Assembly (NCBI GenBank): GCA_019914995.1
Contig: CM034131.1
Coordinates: forward strand, 9,704,501 to 9,768,500
Source: Acanthochlamys bracteata
Lineage: Eukaryota > Streptophyta > Magnoliopsida > Pandanales > Velloziaceae
Reading direction: 5' to 3'
Length of the DNA stretch: 64,000 bases
Both the position numbers and the translations under genes were made by a program. The first letter of the stretch is position 1. The number at the start of each line of letters is the position of its first letter. This document shows, in pieces, positions 46,086 to 57,775 of this stretch. The notes beneath the pieces are model-generated. The model worked only from the letters and a program-made list of their open reading frames with translations. It had not been told where the DNA came from and searched no databases.

Positions 46086-49000
46086 TTACAGTTGGCTTGT
46101 TTTATCAGTAGGTGGAGAGGATGCTTCTCTTGCTCGAAATATATGGACTTGAACAACAGAAACGTGAAGAAACTCGAAGACGCATGCGTCTCCTACCCAC
46201 AAGCGATTGTCCCTTGAGAATCTTGCCCATCCCTTCCCTATGTCGGTATTCCCATTCGCCCATACCTTGATTTGCACTGGCCATGCCCTACCACAAGGAC
46301 TGTATAGGCTTAGTTTCGTCTGCGTCTTGAGGTTAAGTTGTTTCACCAGATTCCTGGGAACTGTCTGAATTGGAGATAGGAAATTGTTTAGCATTTTATA
46401 CATGTTGATCAGTTAAAACATAGCTCGAGTATAAAACAGATTTCCTAATGTCTATAAAAGTTACCAACTCAGCATACATATAAGCTTAACATTTTATGGA
46501 AAAGTTCTTAGCAAAGACAAATGTTCATGACTTAAAAAACATTGAAGTCATATGAAGCAAAGACTGACTCAACACAGCTCATGATTTGTGTACTTGGGTG
46601 GTGACTTTGAACAAAGGAAAGAAGAACATTTTTACAGATAGTGTATTACTTGCTCTCTTTTGTAGGTTTATACAAATTTTTCTTTAAGTCCAGAATAGAT
46701 AGAAAATATCAAAACCTAACTTTGACTTACCACATACATACGACTGCGAGACAATTTCCATAAGTGGACAAAGGATGGGTAATCTGATCTAAAAGAACGT
46801 GCTGCATGCATAACCCATTCTTTCTCATGCTCTGTTGGAGGCCTTCTCTTCAGTGATTGGATTGATTCATCTGAATAGACAACAAACAATTATGCAAGTG
46901 AGATCATAAACAAAAAACAAACTACTTCCATTGTTATTTCCACGGAGGAGCATTAGACAAGTAAAATACGATAGATGTTGCAGTCGAATTCTTCATTTAA
47001 TAAGAAACATGTTGCACTCCATATACAAGACTCTATTTCCCACAGACATTGAGAAGACATGTGTAGGACAGGTGACCCTTACTAAAAATGCCTGAACAGT
47101 ATAGCCAACACTCTTATTATAGCCAAACATGATTTGCCTTCCACATAATAACTAAAATTCAATCACAGTACAGATGATAACATCATCTACCTCCTTAAAA
47201 AAAAGTGAGAAAAAAGCAGTCACAAACACTAGCAAACCTTTTTTAAAGCTACTAGATATATGTATACATGTCGTGTGGTACACTAAGGTAAACAAATGCA
47301 TACAAAGACAAAACAAAGCATAACTCCACAAGATGATATAGTTTAAGCTACTCGACACATAGCAAACGTGCATGAGATTAAGAATGATCGTTCATGATGT
47401 GTTCAAGATCACCTAAATTACTGCAGTCATTCTTGTACTATTATCCAAAGAAAAATATTGATGATTACTTCTTACCTTCTTTCTTCACCGATACAACTCT
47501 TTCAGTTCTAACTCCTTTCTCAGGGAACAAGTGTACATGAACAAGATCACCGCCTTGAATAAACTCAAAACAGCAAGCATCTCCTTCTCTCAACAAGTTT
47601 TCTCTGAGAAATTCGCTCCACCCTGTCGCTAAATTTACACGACCATCCTTTAGACGAGAAACCCTTATAGGCCACTTCCTCTGTTGTGGATCTTGCAGGG
47701 TTATAACCGCCTTCTTGCAAAGTTGATATTCTTTTACTAATGCATTGGGGATCGTCTGATGTTCGAGAATGTAGTAGGTAGTAGGAGATAAATTCAAGAA
47801 AATATGGAAAAACAAGAAACAAAGTTATTCTTGAGACAAATTGCTCCAAAATACTTCTGAATTAGAATAATGGAGTACTTGGGTCCATATCTCATTTGAA
47901 CCCATGCACAGTCACTGGAAGCACAATCCAATCTGCCTTCCATTTTTTAAATTATATTTTGCCAAGTGTTATAGAATTCTGAACTCTGTTTCTATAGCAT
48001 TTTAGAAAACTAAGAAAGCAAGTCACTGAAGCTTGCATGCAATATTATCGGAATGAATAACCACTATGCAATACGTTCTCGAACAACATATATACTAATT
48101 AACATGGAAAATTTCATTGAAACGTGTACATTTCTTCCAATATATATGTTATTTCACGATCTAACCTCATTGACTATAAGCCAACCAAAGATATACATAT
48201 TAACGCACAACCTAAGGTTCACAGCAAGTTGACCTTTTTGTGTTACCTGAAAACGCAAGTGAAAACATTAAATCTACGCACCAGAAAATAGTTGCGTGTA
48301 AATCTACAAGCTGCTACAAAATGTGGGTTGGGAGGCTTCAAAGCACAAGCTTCTTCAAAAGCAGTCAGCTTCTCTACTAAAGATAGAGGCCTATTCAGCT
48401 GAATCAATCCACCTACACAACAGCAATACAACAAATCAATCTAATAGGAATCCACAATGCATAGGGCTATTGACAATTCAACTCAAGAACTCACGACTTG
48501 TTCTTCCAATATATATAGGCTTCCCTTGTCTTTGCTTCCCTTTCCCCCTCTTGTTCCTATTCTTCTTGCCCGCTGCATTCATTGACCTGAAATCTTTGGC
48601 AACAATGGTGGTGGAAGCTGCTGTAAAGACAGACTCTTCTTCCTTCTTACACCCTGTCTTCCCATAAACCTGCAATAAAATTACATTACAAAAGATTAAA
48701 TTTTGGGTCCTCACTATTCAGCACATCTACACAGATTTAAAATTTCAGCGTTTTTCTTTCAAGAACCTCGACGTCGAAGACGAAATCACCGTTGTAGTAA
48801 AAAACTAAGAAATCACCATGACCAATTGCAAGGTCTTTCACAAATCCTTCCCACCCATTCCTCAACAACCATCGATCATCACCAGCACGAGACACACTAA
48901 CGCTCCACTGCTTCCCACATGGACCTCTGAGCACTGATTTCACTCCAATATTTCCTCTCAAATGTTTCGAGAACGATGGTGGAATCCTCTACAGAAACCC

Positions 49001-49129
49001 AAAAAGCAAATCAAGAAACTTAACAAAAAAACCAAAGAAATCTTCTAAGTTCTCGTTTACCAGGGTAGATTTGAAGTCACCGATCATAACTTTGAAGAAA
49101 GATGGCCGCTTGCTCACTGGTTTCACCAT
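46086..49129 (-). CDS. B3-domain (REM-type) transcription factor, triple B3, copy B
   Basis: A paralogue of copy A with the same seven-exon plan: 49061-49129, 48767-48988, 48495-48669, 48282-48412, 47476-47755, 46731-46870 and 46086-46364, giving 431 residues. B3-1: MVKPVSKRPSFFKVMIGDF, RIPPSFSKHLRGNIGVKSVL, NGWEGFVKDLAIGHGDFLVF. B3-2: TIPNALVKEYQLCKKAVITL, GWSEFLRENLLREGDACCFE. B3-3: TVPRNLVKQLNLKTQTKLSL, GKGWARFSRDNRLWVGDACV. The exon 3 linker is longer than in copy A and strongly basic (GKKNRNKRGKGKQRQGK), a likely nuclear localisation signal. Exon 6 reads DESIQSLKRRPPTEHEKEW. The gene is head-to-head with NFD6, start codons about 255 bases apart, with two GGCCCA motifs between. No defect seen. 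Confidence 0.87.
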
Positions 49130-49245
49130 TGTTGCCCTCAGTGATCAAGCAGAGAGAGTGAGAGAGAAGAAACAGCGAGAGCTCCAAGAAAATGTTCTGT
49201 AAAGTTTCCAACTTTGCGCTGAGTAGTAGGCGGGTGAATTAAGGA

Positions 49246-49280
49246 GGCCCAATTTCTACTAACCCAATTAGTATGGCCCA
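49246..49280. promoter_or_regulatory. Shared site II elements of the B3-B/NFD6 divergent promoter
   Basis: GGCCCA occurs at 49246 and 49275 within the 255-base interval between the two divergent start codons. Site II elements are common in bidirectional plant promoters and in genes for mitochondrial proteins. Confidence 0.55.
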
Positions 49281-49331
49281 TTACGATAGCCAAGTCCCCA
49301 TCCCATTTGGTAGTATTACAGTAAAGAGCTA

Positions 49332-49340
49332 AAACCCTAA
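49332..49340 (+). promoter_or_regulatory. Telo box in the NFD6 leader
   Basis: AAACCCTAA lies about 45 bases upstream of the NFD6 start. With site II motifs it forms the combination typical of co-regulated ribosomal and mitochondrial protein genes in plants. Confidence 0.55.
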
Positions 49341-49383
49341 ACCCTTCGTTTCATTCAGTTTGTCGCTTGACGGCTCTACAGAA

Positions 49384-49750
49384 ATGGCTTGGCGTGGATC
49401 TCTCGCTCGCTCGATCTCCGCACGTTCAGCCTCTCTCCTCTCACCTCCGGCGATCCCACGTGCTCGACCTCCACGGATCTCCTCTCCCCGCCGCCGTCTA
49501 CCATTCCCTTCCTCTAGGTCATGATCAATCAACGGTCCAATCTTTGTTCATTTTGAAGTTTTTTTAAAAAAATTGAATTTGGATTTTGTTGATTGGTAGG
49601 GTGGGATTGATGGGGGAGCTTGGGTGCGTGCAATCGATGCTGCCGTTGCACAGCGTGGTGGCGGCGGCGAGGCTAACTTCGCATCTCTCTGTCAGCGTCA
49701 GGGCTTGCTGCGAGCTGTCTCAGGGTACTACCACCTTTCGTACCACTTGA
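49384..49750 (+). CDS. NFD6: NUCLEAR FUSION DEFECTIVE 6-like mitochondrial protein
   Basis: A small mitochondrial protein family required in Arabidopsis for polar nuclear fusion in the female gametophyte; the biochemical role is unknown. Two exons, 49384-49517 and 49600-49750, give 94 residues. The N-terminus is an Arg/Ser-rich mitochondrial presequence (MAWRGSLARSISARSASLLS). Exon 2 carries the family core GLMGELGCVQSMLPLHSVVA followed by AARLTSHLSVSVRACCELSQ. I end the frame at TGA 49748-49750, but a GT donor follows directly after CTGTCTCAG, where related genes splice to alternative short C-termini, so other isoforms are likely. The start is the first ATG after the telo box. Confidence 0.75.
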
Positions 49751-52678
49751 CAAGATCGCTAGTTTTTGTCTTGGAGTCTTGTTTCGAATCAGACTCCATC
49801 AAGATGAAAACCATAGGAATGTTAGTCGAGAACAATGTCAACACGTTTGCTGATTTGAGCATCTCTTGACTGTGGTATTGGGAGATCATTGACGTCAGGG
49901 TTTTACCATGGTTTTTTTCTGATTGCTGTTTCTATGCATGTGTATTAGTCGCACTGAGATGTGGATGAGTTACTGTGATTAAGCAAAGAGTGTCCATGCA
50001 TTGGTTAATTGGCTCATGCAAAATGTCAATTTGCTTTATTTTTGTTTTTTTGGTTCTTCATGGTGTTGGAATTAAGTTTTAGTTGAATACAATAGGTAAG
50101 GGTGGAAAAGATGGTTGATGCAAGTGACGAGCATGCATTTACTGGAGGATGCCGCTTTCCTTAACTATGTAGGTTCTTCCCTTTTGTCAAATCCCTCATA
50201 TGAATTTAGTGTTAATAAATGGGAAAAGTATGTTGGTGGTTTCAAGCAAATAAAGGTTTTTAAGTCAGTTGGCTGATATGGTACATTTTGCATTTAATTG
50301 CATCTAACTCTTGCTTTCACTTTAAAAATGTTATTATTACTCAATTTATCTATGGCTATGTTGAAGTGTGTATCCTATTGTGGTCTATGAGTATCCTATC
50401 TTGTTATGCAATACTAGCCTGAATGGAGACGTGTAACTTCCTGTTGTTTGTTCTTACTTTGCTCTTTTACACTATTGTTTCACAAGCATCTGGAAGGGTC
50501 ATAGTATCCTGTATATTTCAAGCAACTTAGAATTGTTTTGGTTTTGTTATAGACATGTGCAGTAATTTATAACTTGGTGGACACTAAGATTTTTTTTTCA
50601 TCAGTTTTTGTTGCAACGTGTTCCGCATGAAAATTGTGTGTACTTTTTGTTTGAGGTGATAAGTCATGGACATGCTAAGATGACTTCATTGCCAGATTGA
50701 TGGCTGTCATAATTATCTTCTATTGTTTTTGTGTGAAATTGATTTCTATGGGATTGGGATTTGGTAGGGAGGAACCTAAAGGATGGGTGACATGACAATG
50801 CTCAAATTTTGTGGAGAGCTGGAGGTTGATGCCATTGTTTTATATAAGTAGGTTCTTTGATTCTTGGTTGCGCTCATGGTTTATCATAGTAAAACATACA
50901 GTTTTGTAAACCTGGATGAGTTTGAAACTTTTATTAAGTTGAATTTTTAATGTTTGATAGTGGCCTTAAAATCCTCATTGCTCTTTTGTGGAAGCTTCTC
51001 ATGTACATTGCTCTTAAAACTTTCTGTAGTTTCTCATCATAAACATTCCCTGGAACTGTTGTCTTACATGTATACCCTTAGATGTAATATCACCTATGCT
51101 GGTAGTCATTTGAGAGGGTCCGTTTCTATGCAGTATTGATTTGATATATACATATGCCTATCATCTCAGGAGATCTTTATTGTTATTATCTTCTTGATCA
51201 TGTGTCTGAGTTTAAGTTCTCTTAGATAAGGTATTACCTGCTGATGATGCTGGCTTAGAAAGTCCTGATATGAGATACTGCCGCCTTTATATTGATTAAA
51301 GTTCTCAATCCAAATTCTATTTTTGATATCTGTAAGCATGTGTCCAGAAACCATTCTGCTCTTGTTAGTTTGTATCCACAAAGTCAAAATGCTTTTCACT
51401 GATTGCTCTCTTATGTAATATTTAAATTTTGAGTCTTAGCCTGTGCTTCCATTTTGGGTATGAGTGTATTTGTTGTAGGCTCATAGTGGATGTACAAATT
51501 TTTAGGTCAATTTTTGTCAATTCTTTTGGTTTCATATGCAACTTTAATTCAGTATGTTGCTGCTATACTTTCTTACTGGCTAAAGAGCTATGCGCAGCAT
51601 GTTAAAGATGGCGACACCCTTTTTCTTCCTTCTTTTATTTTTCAGTTGCATCTGTTGTTGTGTCTGTGCTTGTTATTCACTCCTGGACAATATCTCAGGT
51701 ACTTGAACTATGCAGTATTGGAGCTAGGACTTGAGCAGTCCCAATGGTGTCTTTTGGAGTACTTTCAGCTTCGCCTTTTGCCTCTGGGATGGGAGATCCT
51801 CGTCTTGCTTAGGGAGACTATGACAAATGATGTTTAATTGTTGATAATTCTCAGAATGTTTTGAAGACCTGCCAACTTTTGTTTATAAATTAAAGCTTTC
51901 TGTTTAGTTTTATTGCTTGGGGTTATCAATCTCCATACTATGTTTTTTTAAGTTGAGCCAAAAGCTATGGTTATACTTAATTTCCTGACAATATTGTTCC
52001 GTGCAAATTCTGCTAGGTGATAGTTATGAGCTTTTGTATCTCTAATCATTCTAAAGCATTTGTGCCGAATTATCATCATAGTTTTCAATTTTGTATTACC
52101 TGATTATCAGACAACCATCTTCTCTCTGTTGCTTATCTGAAGCTTGTAGTTGAGTCAGTATGAGCCTGTTTTACTGAATTCGTATCTCTAAATGATGCAT
52201 TTCAAGTTGATTATATGTTTATTGTTGATATGGATTCTGCTACATTATGTGCTAGTTCCTCCTGTATATGATTGCAGTATAACAGCTCTTGCTCTGCTGC
52301 AGTATAACATTGTATGAATGTGAAGTGTTTGAACGATGCTGGAGCGTATATGCTGATTCGATCGGTTTGTGTAAAAAGTTCTCCCTTTTTGGCATTCCAG
52401 ATCTCAACTATTATAGCTGTGCTTCACCTTCCTAAGATGAGGCTTTTATACATGATTTTTTGTTAGAATGTGGACCTGTCGATCTTTCCATCTCCCAAAA
52501 AAAAAAAAAAAAAAGTTTGTCGAACTTGTAGTTCTGATATTACCACTAGGACTTGCTGCATAAAAATTGCTTCATATGTTCATTATAGTAGTTCTAATAT
52601 TACTAGTAGGACTCTGTACACATAAGTTGCGGTATATTTCCAGGCATGACAATGATTTCTCTAGGTCAATTGTGTTTC
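49751..52678. other. Non-coding interval, probably NFD6 3' UTR introns
   Basis: Nearly 3 kb without a recognisable coding exon. The T-rich, plus-strand-like composition resembles introns of a plus-strand transcript, and NFD6-type genes often have spliced 3' UTRs. Open frames at 50954-51139 and 51490-51837 have hydrophobic, low-information translations and no motif. An A(17) run lies at about 52498-52514. Confidence 0.4.
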
Positions 52679-55676
52679 TTACTCTGGAACAAATGCTTGT
52701 TCTGCCTCAACTGGAGAAGCCTTGCCTCCATTTCTTTGTATGTGCACATTCATCTCAATAGTCTTCCGGCTTCGGATCATATGAAAGAGACAAATATCGC
52801 CTATTTCCAGGTTATTGTCGTAAACAAAGGTGTTCCATTTTGCAGAAAAACCAGATGCAGCTTTTTGAACGAGATAGCCAATAATCCACTTCCGTTGCCT
52901 TCCTGGAACTCGGAGGATGATATCCTGGGACTTCATGTGCAAGTGTCGTCTAGCAAATTCACAAGGCACTGCCTGCAGATTAGAAATATGGAAGACTAGT
53001 GTGATGCTAATTTCAGTCATGTAACACAGAAAGACAAACATAGGCAGGAATGCCACTACTAGTCCGTAAGATAACATCATATCACCAACTTAGCTGCCTT
53101 ACGATTGTTTGAGAGTGGAAAGAGAACGACAAAAAGATTAAGACATGCTCATTAACAGATAAAACCTTCTTTATGATTGAATTGTTCAAAGTGGGAACAA
53201 TAAAGAGGAACAAGCAGATATGGAATTGGATGCACAGGTGTATAAGCAATAAGAAGAAGAAGAAGCTAAATTTTAAACTGTATCAGCCATAGCCAGCTGG
53301 ACAAATGCACTTCTGTTGCACATAACTGGACCGAATATATTATTTTAGTTATTTAAACCAAAGCTTTTCCATCCACCAATCGTAAAGATAGTATAAGTAA
53401 ACAAAACGTAAATTCATTTGAGTTATAAGCAAGGTGCCTACTTTTACGCTTATGAGAACATACCAAGAAGAATCTCTTTTGAATATGAGTGCGCTGCATA
53501 ACACATATGAAGAATGGACTCTGTGGATCAACAGCATGCACCAGCCGCATGACCCTTTTTTCCTCTTCGTTAGTCAAGTGGCTCCTTCCATTAACATAAA
53601 GGGTATCTAGGGTAAATTCTACATTTTCATGTATCCCTGGCAGAGCTTGCTTGTTGGTGCCTATTAGTTTAGACCCAAAATTGAATACTATCATTATACT
53701 CTTTTAAAAGCAATGTCATAATTGATATTTGAAAGTAAACGCAGGGAAAATATGCTGTATGAGCTGATAGATTATCAAGGAATACTTTTTTGTCAACTCA
53801 AGTTTGAATTGGAATAAATGCTAAATTCATAGTATAAAGGAATGGCAGATTTCCAGGTTGTCCTTAGCGTTCAATATATCGCTGCTTGTTTGCTACATAC
53901 CAGAATTTGCAAGTATACCCTACCCTTAAGAGTACAATTCCTGCTCCCAATTTTCACTTCATTTCTTTTATGTGTTTAGTTAAATTATAAATATATCTAT
54001 AGCATCATAATAGAAAGAATCCTGGACAGAGTGCCATATTGCCAAAGTTGAGAATCTTACCCAAAGAGAAGAAATTGTTCCTTAACATATGATCTAGTGT
54101 CGATGTCAGCTGTTTCCAAGTGGCTGAAATATTTTGAGAGTTGAGCTTTTAATGCCTTAAACTGCAGGACTTGCTCTCCTAAGGTTCAAGCAAAACTAAA
54201 ACCAGTTCCAAGCTAATACATCGGATTAAGAGTCATAATACAGTTTCCTAAGACACTCTGACCTCTCAATAGAGTGGCGACGTCTAGCTTACATAGCAGA
54301 AGGAAAAAGAAAGTATATGCTTATTAACCAATAAAAATTGATGCTATGTGCCAGATCATTAAAATGTGGAGACGTTAGCTATACATACTTGGATTATCTG
54401 TTGCCTTATTTTGAGGAGATGCTTCTCTTGAGGAAATCATTTTGGAAGAAGTTGACAGGCTCTTATTACTTACATTTGGCACGATTTGGCCAGCACTTGG
54501 AAACATGCAAGGATGCAGTGGTGGTGATACCTGATGTCTAGAAGCATGAGGATTATTTGAAGCATCACCTTTAGCAACTCCATGAACAGAAGACGTGTGT
54601 ATAATTTCCACCGAGCCTTCTCTATCTTCATGTCTAAGTTCCACTAGATCTTCTCTATCTTCATGTCTAATATCCACCGAGTCTTCTCTATCTCCATGTC
54701 TCCTAGAATTCACACCCTTAACAAAGTATGCAAACACCTTCTCACAGCCAGACCCTTCAAAAATTGACACATTAAAACGACAATCTCCATCATACTTGAA
54801 GACCAAGAGGTCGTTCTCCTTCAACTGATGAGCTTCAACAAATTCTTTCCATCCAGATTGCATACACACATCTCCATCAACTTCCGTTAGATTAACATGC
54901 CATACGTTGCAACTTGGTCCCTTGAGCTGAAGTGTTTCAGATAGCTGTCCATTATAATGGTCGATGAACTTCACCGGTAATTTCTGAAGGCAAAAGCATC
55001 GTTGATCAACTATTGATCTCATACTGTTGCAGAATAGTCATAGTGTGTAATAGGTGTACAGTATATATATCTTCTGCATTTGACACAATTCATGGAGAAT
55101 ATCTACGAATTATTTCTACTTGTTTCTCATAACTCCTACTTTCTTGCAGAAGAAAAGAATACATTTAGTTAACATAATAGAAAATCAATATGTATCAAAT
55201 TGGACCTAACAATAAAACATGCAGCCTCTACACTGTTTCGAGGGCTTTCAAAAGAACAGGAATGATACAATTTGATCAATTAAAAAACCAAAAATTTGCA
55301 AAATATTCACTGAAATCGAAAGCTCAGTGAAGCTGATGTCTAGATTTCATAGAGTAGCCAAAAATCCTATTACTTCCAAATAATTAAGAAATTGTAATTT
55401 GTGAGACCAAAAGAACAGTATGTCAGTAAAAGCTCTAACCACGGAAGCACAAGATCAGCAAAAAACTGTTTCATTCTAATCCCTAGCAGTAAGAAAAATG
55501 GCTCAGTTACTCACTCACCAATTAAAAAGGAAAAGAACAAAAAAAGATCATATTTTTACCATGCGCCGGTGAAAATCTCCAGTCATGATCTGGTAAAACC
55601 TGATTTTCCTTGATCTTAAGTGACTCCAGTAGTAGTGTTCCTCCCATTGTTTACAAAATTTACAGTGTTCCTCCAT
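52679..55676 (-). CDS. B3-domain (REM-type) protein with two B3 domains
   Basis: Four exons keep phase: 55560-55676, 54389-54983, 53464-53660 and 52679-52972, giving about 400 residues. The start MEEHCKFCKQWEEHYYWSHL leads into the first B3 domain (IRFYQIMTGDFHRRM, KLPVKFIDHYNGQLSETLQL, GWKEFVEAHQLKENDLLVFK, YDGDCRFNVSIFEG). A linker follows with three imperfect copies of RHxDREDxVxx and then a Ser/Pro-rich stretch. Exon 3 resembles the short linker exon of the triple-B3 genes. Exon 4 is the second B3 domain (AVPCEFARRHLHMKSQDIIL, KWNTFVYDNNLEIGDICLFH), ending VEAEQAFVPE. It is a distant relative of the copies to its left, not one of the recent duplicates. Likely a nuclear DNA-binding factor; targets unknown. 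Confidence 0.82.
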
Positions 55677-55689
55677 CCAAGAAAACTTT

Positions 55690-56220
55690 TCTGTAAATAA
55701 CAAAACAAAAAAATCAAATTAACAAACAAAACAACAGAGACAAAAGAACTCATCTTTGTTTCAGAGAAACACAAATTTTTTTTTTTCCAAGAACCTGGAA
55801 TAAAAAGAATCTCTACTTTGCTTTCTCCAACTCCACCTACTACCTTTTCTAAATTTTGATACTATGTATTTCTTTTCTCTCTTAGAAACTTAAAATGGAC
55901 GTTTCTCTCAAGAAACAGACCCTTATTGGGCATATAGTAGCCCACGAAGGCCATTAAGAAGCTTATAGATATAGGCTTCTTAATTCGGTGATGTTTGCAA
56001 ATATTTATCAAATTTTTTATTTCAAAAATACTTTTATTTTTAATTAATTTTTATAATATTTTATAAAAATATTTAACATTTTAATAAATGTATATCATAA
56101 ATTATATATATAAAGTTATTAATAAATAAATAAAGTTTTGAAATTTTAAATATTTAGTAAAATAAACTTTATTATCATAAACGTTCTCTTAAAACAGTTA
56201 TTAAACCCTTTCTTTCTCCC
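55690..56220. other. Interval between divergent B3 gene and oligopeptidase remnant
   Basis: Holds TGGGCA and AGCCCA motifs (55927-55945) that may have served both flanking genes, and an AT-rich element from about 55985 to 56195 with ends tgatgtttgcaaatat and catcataaacgttctc-like, similar in texture to the window's MITEs. No coding frame seen. Confidence 0.4.
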
Positions 56221-56230
56221 ATGGTTTACC

Positions 56231-57775
56231 ATGCTCTGCTTCCATTCTAAAATCCTTCAAAATTCAACCGATCTCCGCCGCCGTGGCGCCGCCTCTGCCG
56301 CGGCGATCCACCGGCTTGCCGCCACAAAATTTAAGAAACAACCTCCCACACCATTACCACCTTCACCTCCTAGTCCGCCGCAGAAACCGGAACCACCCAC
56401 CCTCCTTGGTGTGACGTAGGCACGATCCTTACCGTAGGATGTCGGACCTCTCCAATCAGATGTGCATGTAGCACATGGACATGGAGATGGAGGAAGGAGA
56501 GAAGTACATTGATGTCGTATTCGGTTTTATCGACGCCGATCGATTGGTTTGAAAGTTCAGTCGGAGATATATTGGCAAAATTCTCGTCCTGGGTAGTGCT
56601 ATTTTCCAGGTACGCTACATTCTTAAATTATGATTATCAAAACAGGAGCTTTTGTAAATTATTTACGTTGTCTATTCTTGTGGCTATGTGCAATTGGGTT
56701 CTGCTGATGCGCAACTAATATAGTGAGCATTATTCAAATACCTGACATTTATTACACTATCAATGTTCATTTTACAGCCCTGTTTAGAATAGCTTATAAA
56801 GTTTTTTTTTTGGAAGAAAAATTTTAATTTTTTTATATTCATAAAAAAAGGGAATTAGTACGTATAATTATTTCATGACGTACAATTTATTTATGCTCTC
56901 TAAACTTTTAAAAATTTTCTTAAGCACTTTGCATGACTTTTTTGAGCTTTTCAATTCCAAAACACTTGCAATGGATGTCAAATGCACATAATCTCAAAAT
57001 CTATTGTACATTTGATTCACAATTGTTTGAGAAGGATTTTTCATTAGTTGTGTTTGTGAATTAATTGCATTAATATTTGAGAAATTTTAGTGATGATACT
57101 ATCTGCCTCGATTTAATTGTAAAAACCTTGTTAATATCACAAATGCATGCATTCCAATTTTACATGTTCATGAAACCATGCGGGAATCTCTACTGTCATT
57201 ATTGCATTTTGCATTATTATGTATTTCCTCACATTAGCTCCAGTTGCATTTGTATTTTGTTGCATGTTTTTCTAAGAATCTGCCTTCTCCCTAGGATCCC
57301 TTCTAGATCCCTGCAACACTCTAAATCACCCAATTTTACCACTCACACCTGTTGAATATGAAGAATTTGGAAATCAAGTGGATATAGAAGACTCTTCCCC
57401 TTGTAAGAGCTCTCCTTCGTATAAGAATATTCAGAAGGTGTTCTTTGTTCCTGTTGAGGTATATTTGCTCGTAGATATGAGGATAAATGAGCTTAAGTTA
57501 GAAAACTTTAAATTAGTATATAACAGTCATCTTGTTATGACTACACGCGTTGTCTTCCAACCCTAAATCTAATGCTGTTATATGCATTACATTTTCAGGT
57601 TTGGCGTGTGAAAAGCTGCTAAAATGGGTTGCTAGAGGTTCATGACCAGACTATCTATACATGTCCCACAATGACCTTTACTATCAGTTCTAACTGCCGA
57701 TATAGTAGAGGATAACAAGTATTTGGAAGGCTAAGGAGTTCGCCGGGGAGACTGCTTTCTTGATAAAGATTGTCA
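56231..57775 (+). pseudogene. Prolyl oligopeptidase-family (S9A) gene remnant
   Basis: Three separated pieces of one peptidase are visible. The first (56231-56570) gives a basic presequence-like N-terminus, LRRRGAASAAAIHRLAATKF, a Pro-rich stretch, and then, across stops and frame changes, SDLSNQMCM and HMDMEMEEGEKYIDVVF. The second (57299-57459) reads DPCNTLNHPILPLTPVEYEE followed by FGNQVDIED and YKNIQKV. This is the region of S9A peptidases just after the active-site Ser segment (PLTPxDYEEFG). The third (57600-57775) has VWRVKSC with stops and a degraded tail including DQTIY. The beta-propeller and the catalytic Ser region are missing, so a large internal deletion has occurred. Several stops and shifts are present. 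The closest match from memory is Arabidopsis At5g66960. Confidence 0.75.

Noticed and set aside
51490-51837. 115-codon hydrophobic plus-strand frame resembling a membrane protein
   Set aside because: T-rich intron-like DNA gives Leu/Phe-rich translations by composition alone; no ATG context or homologue recognised.
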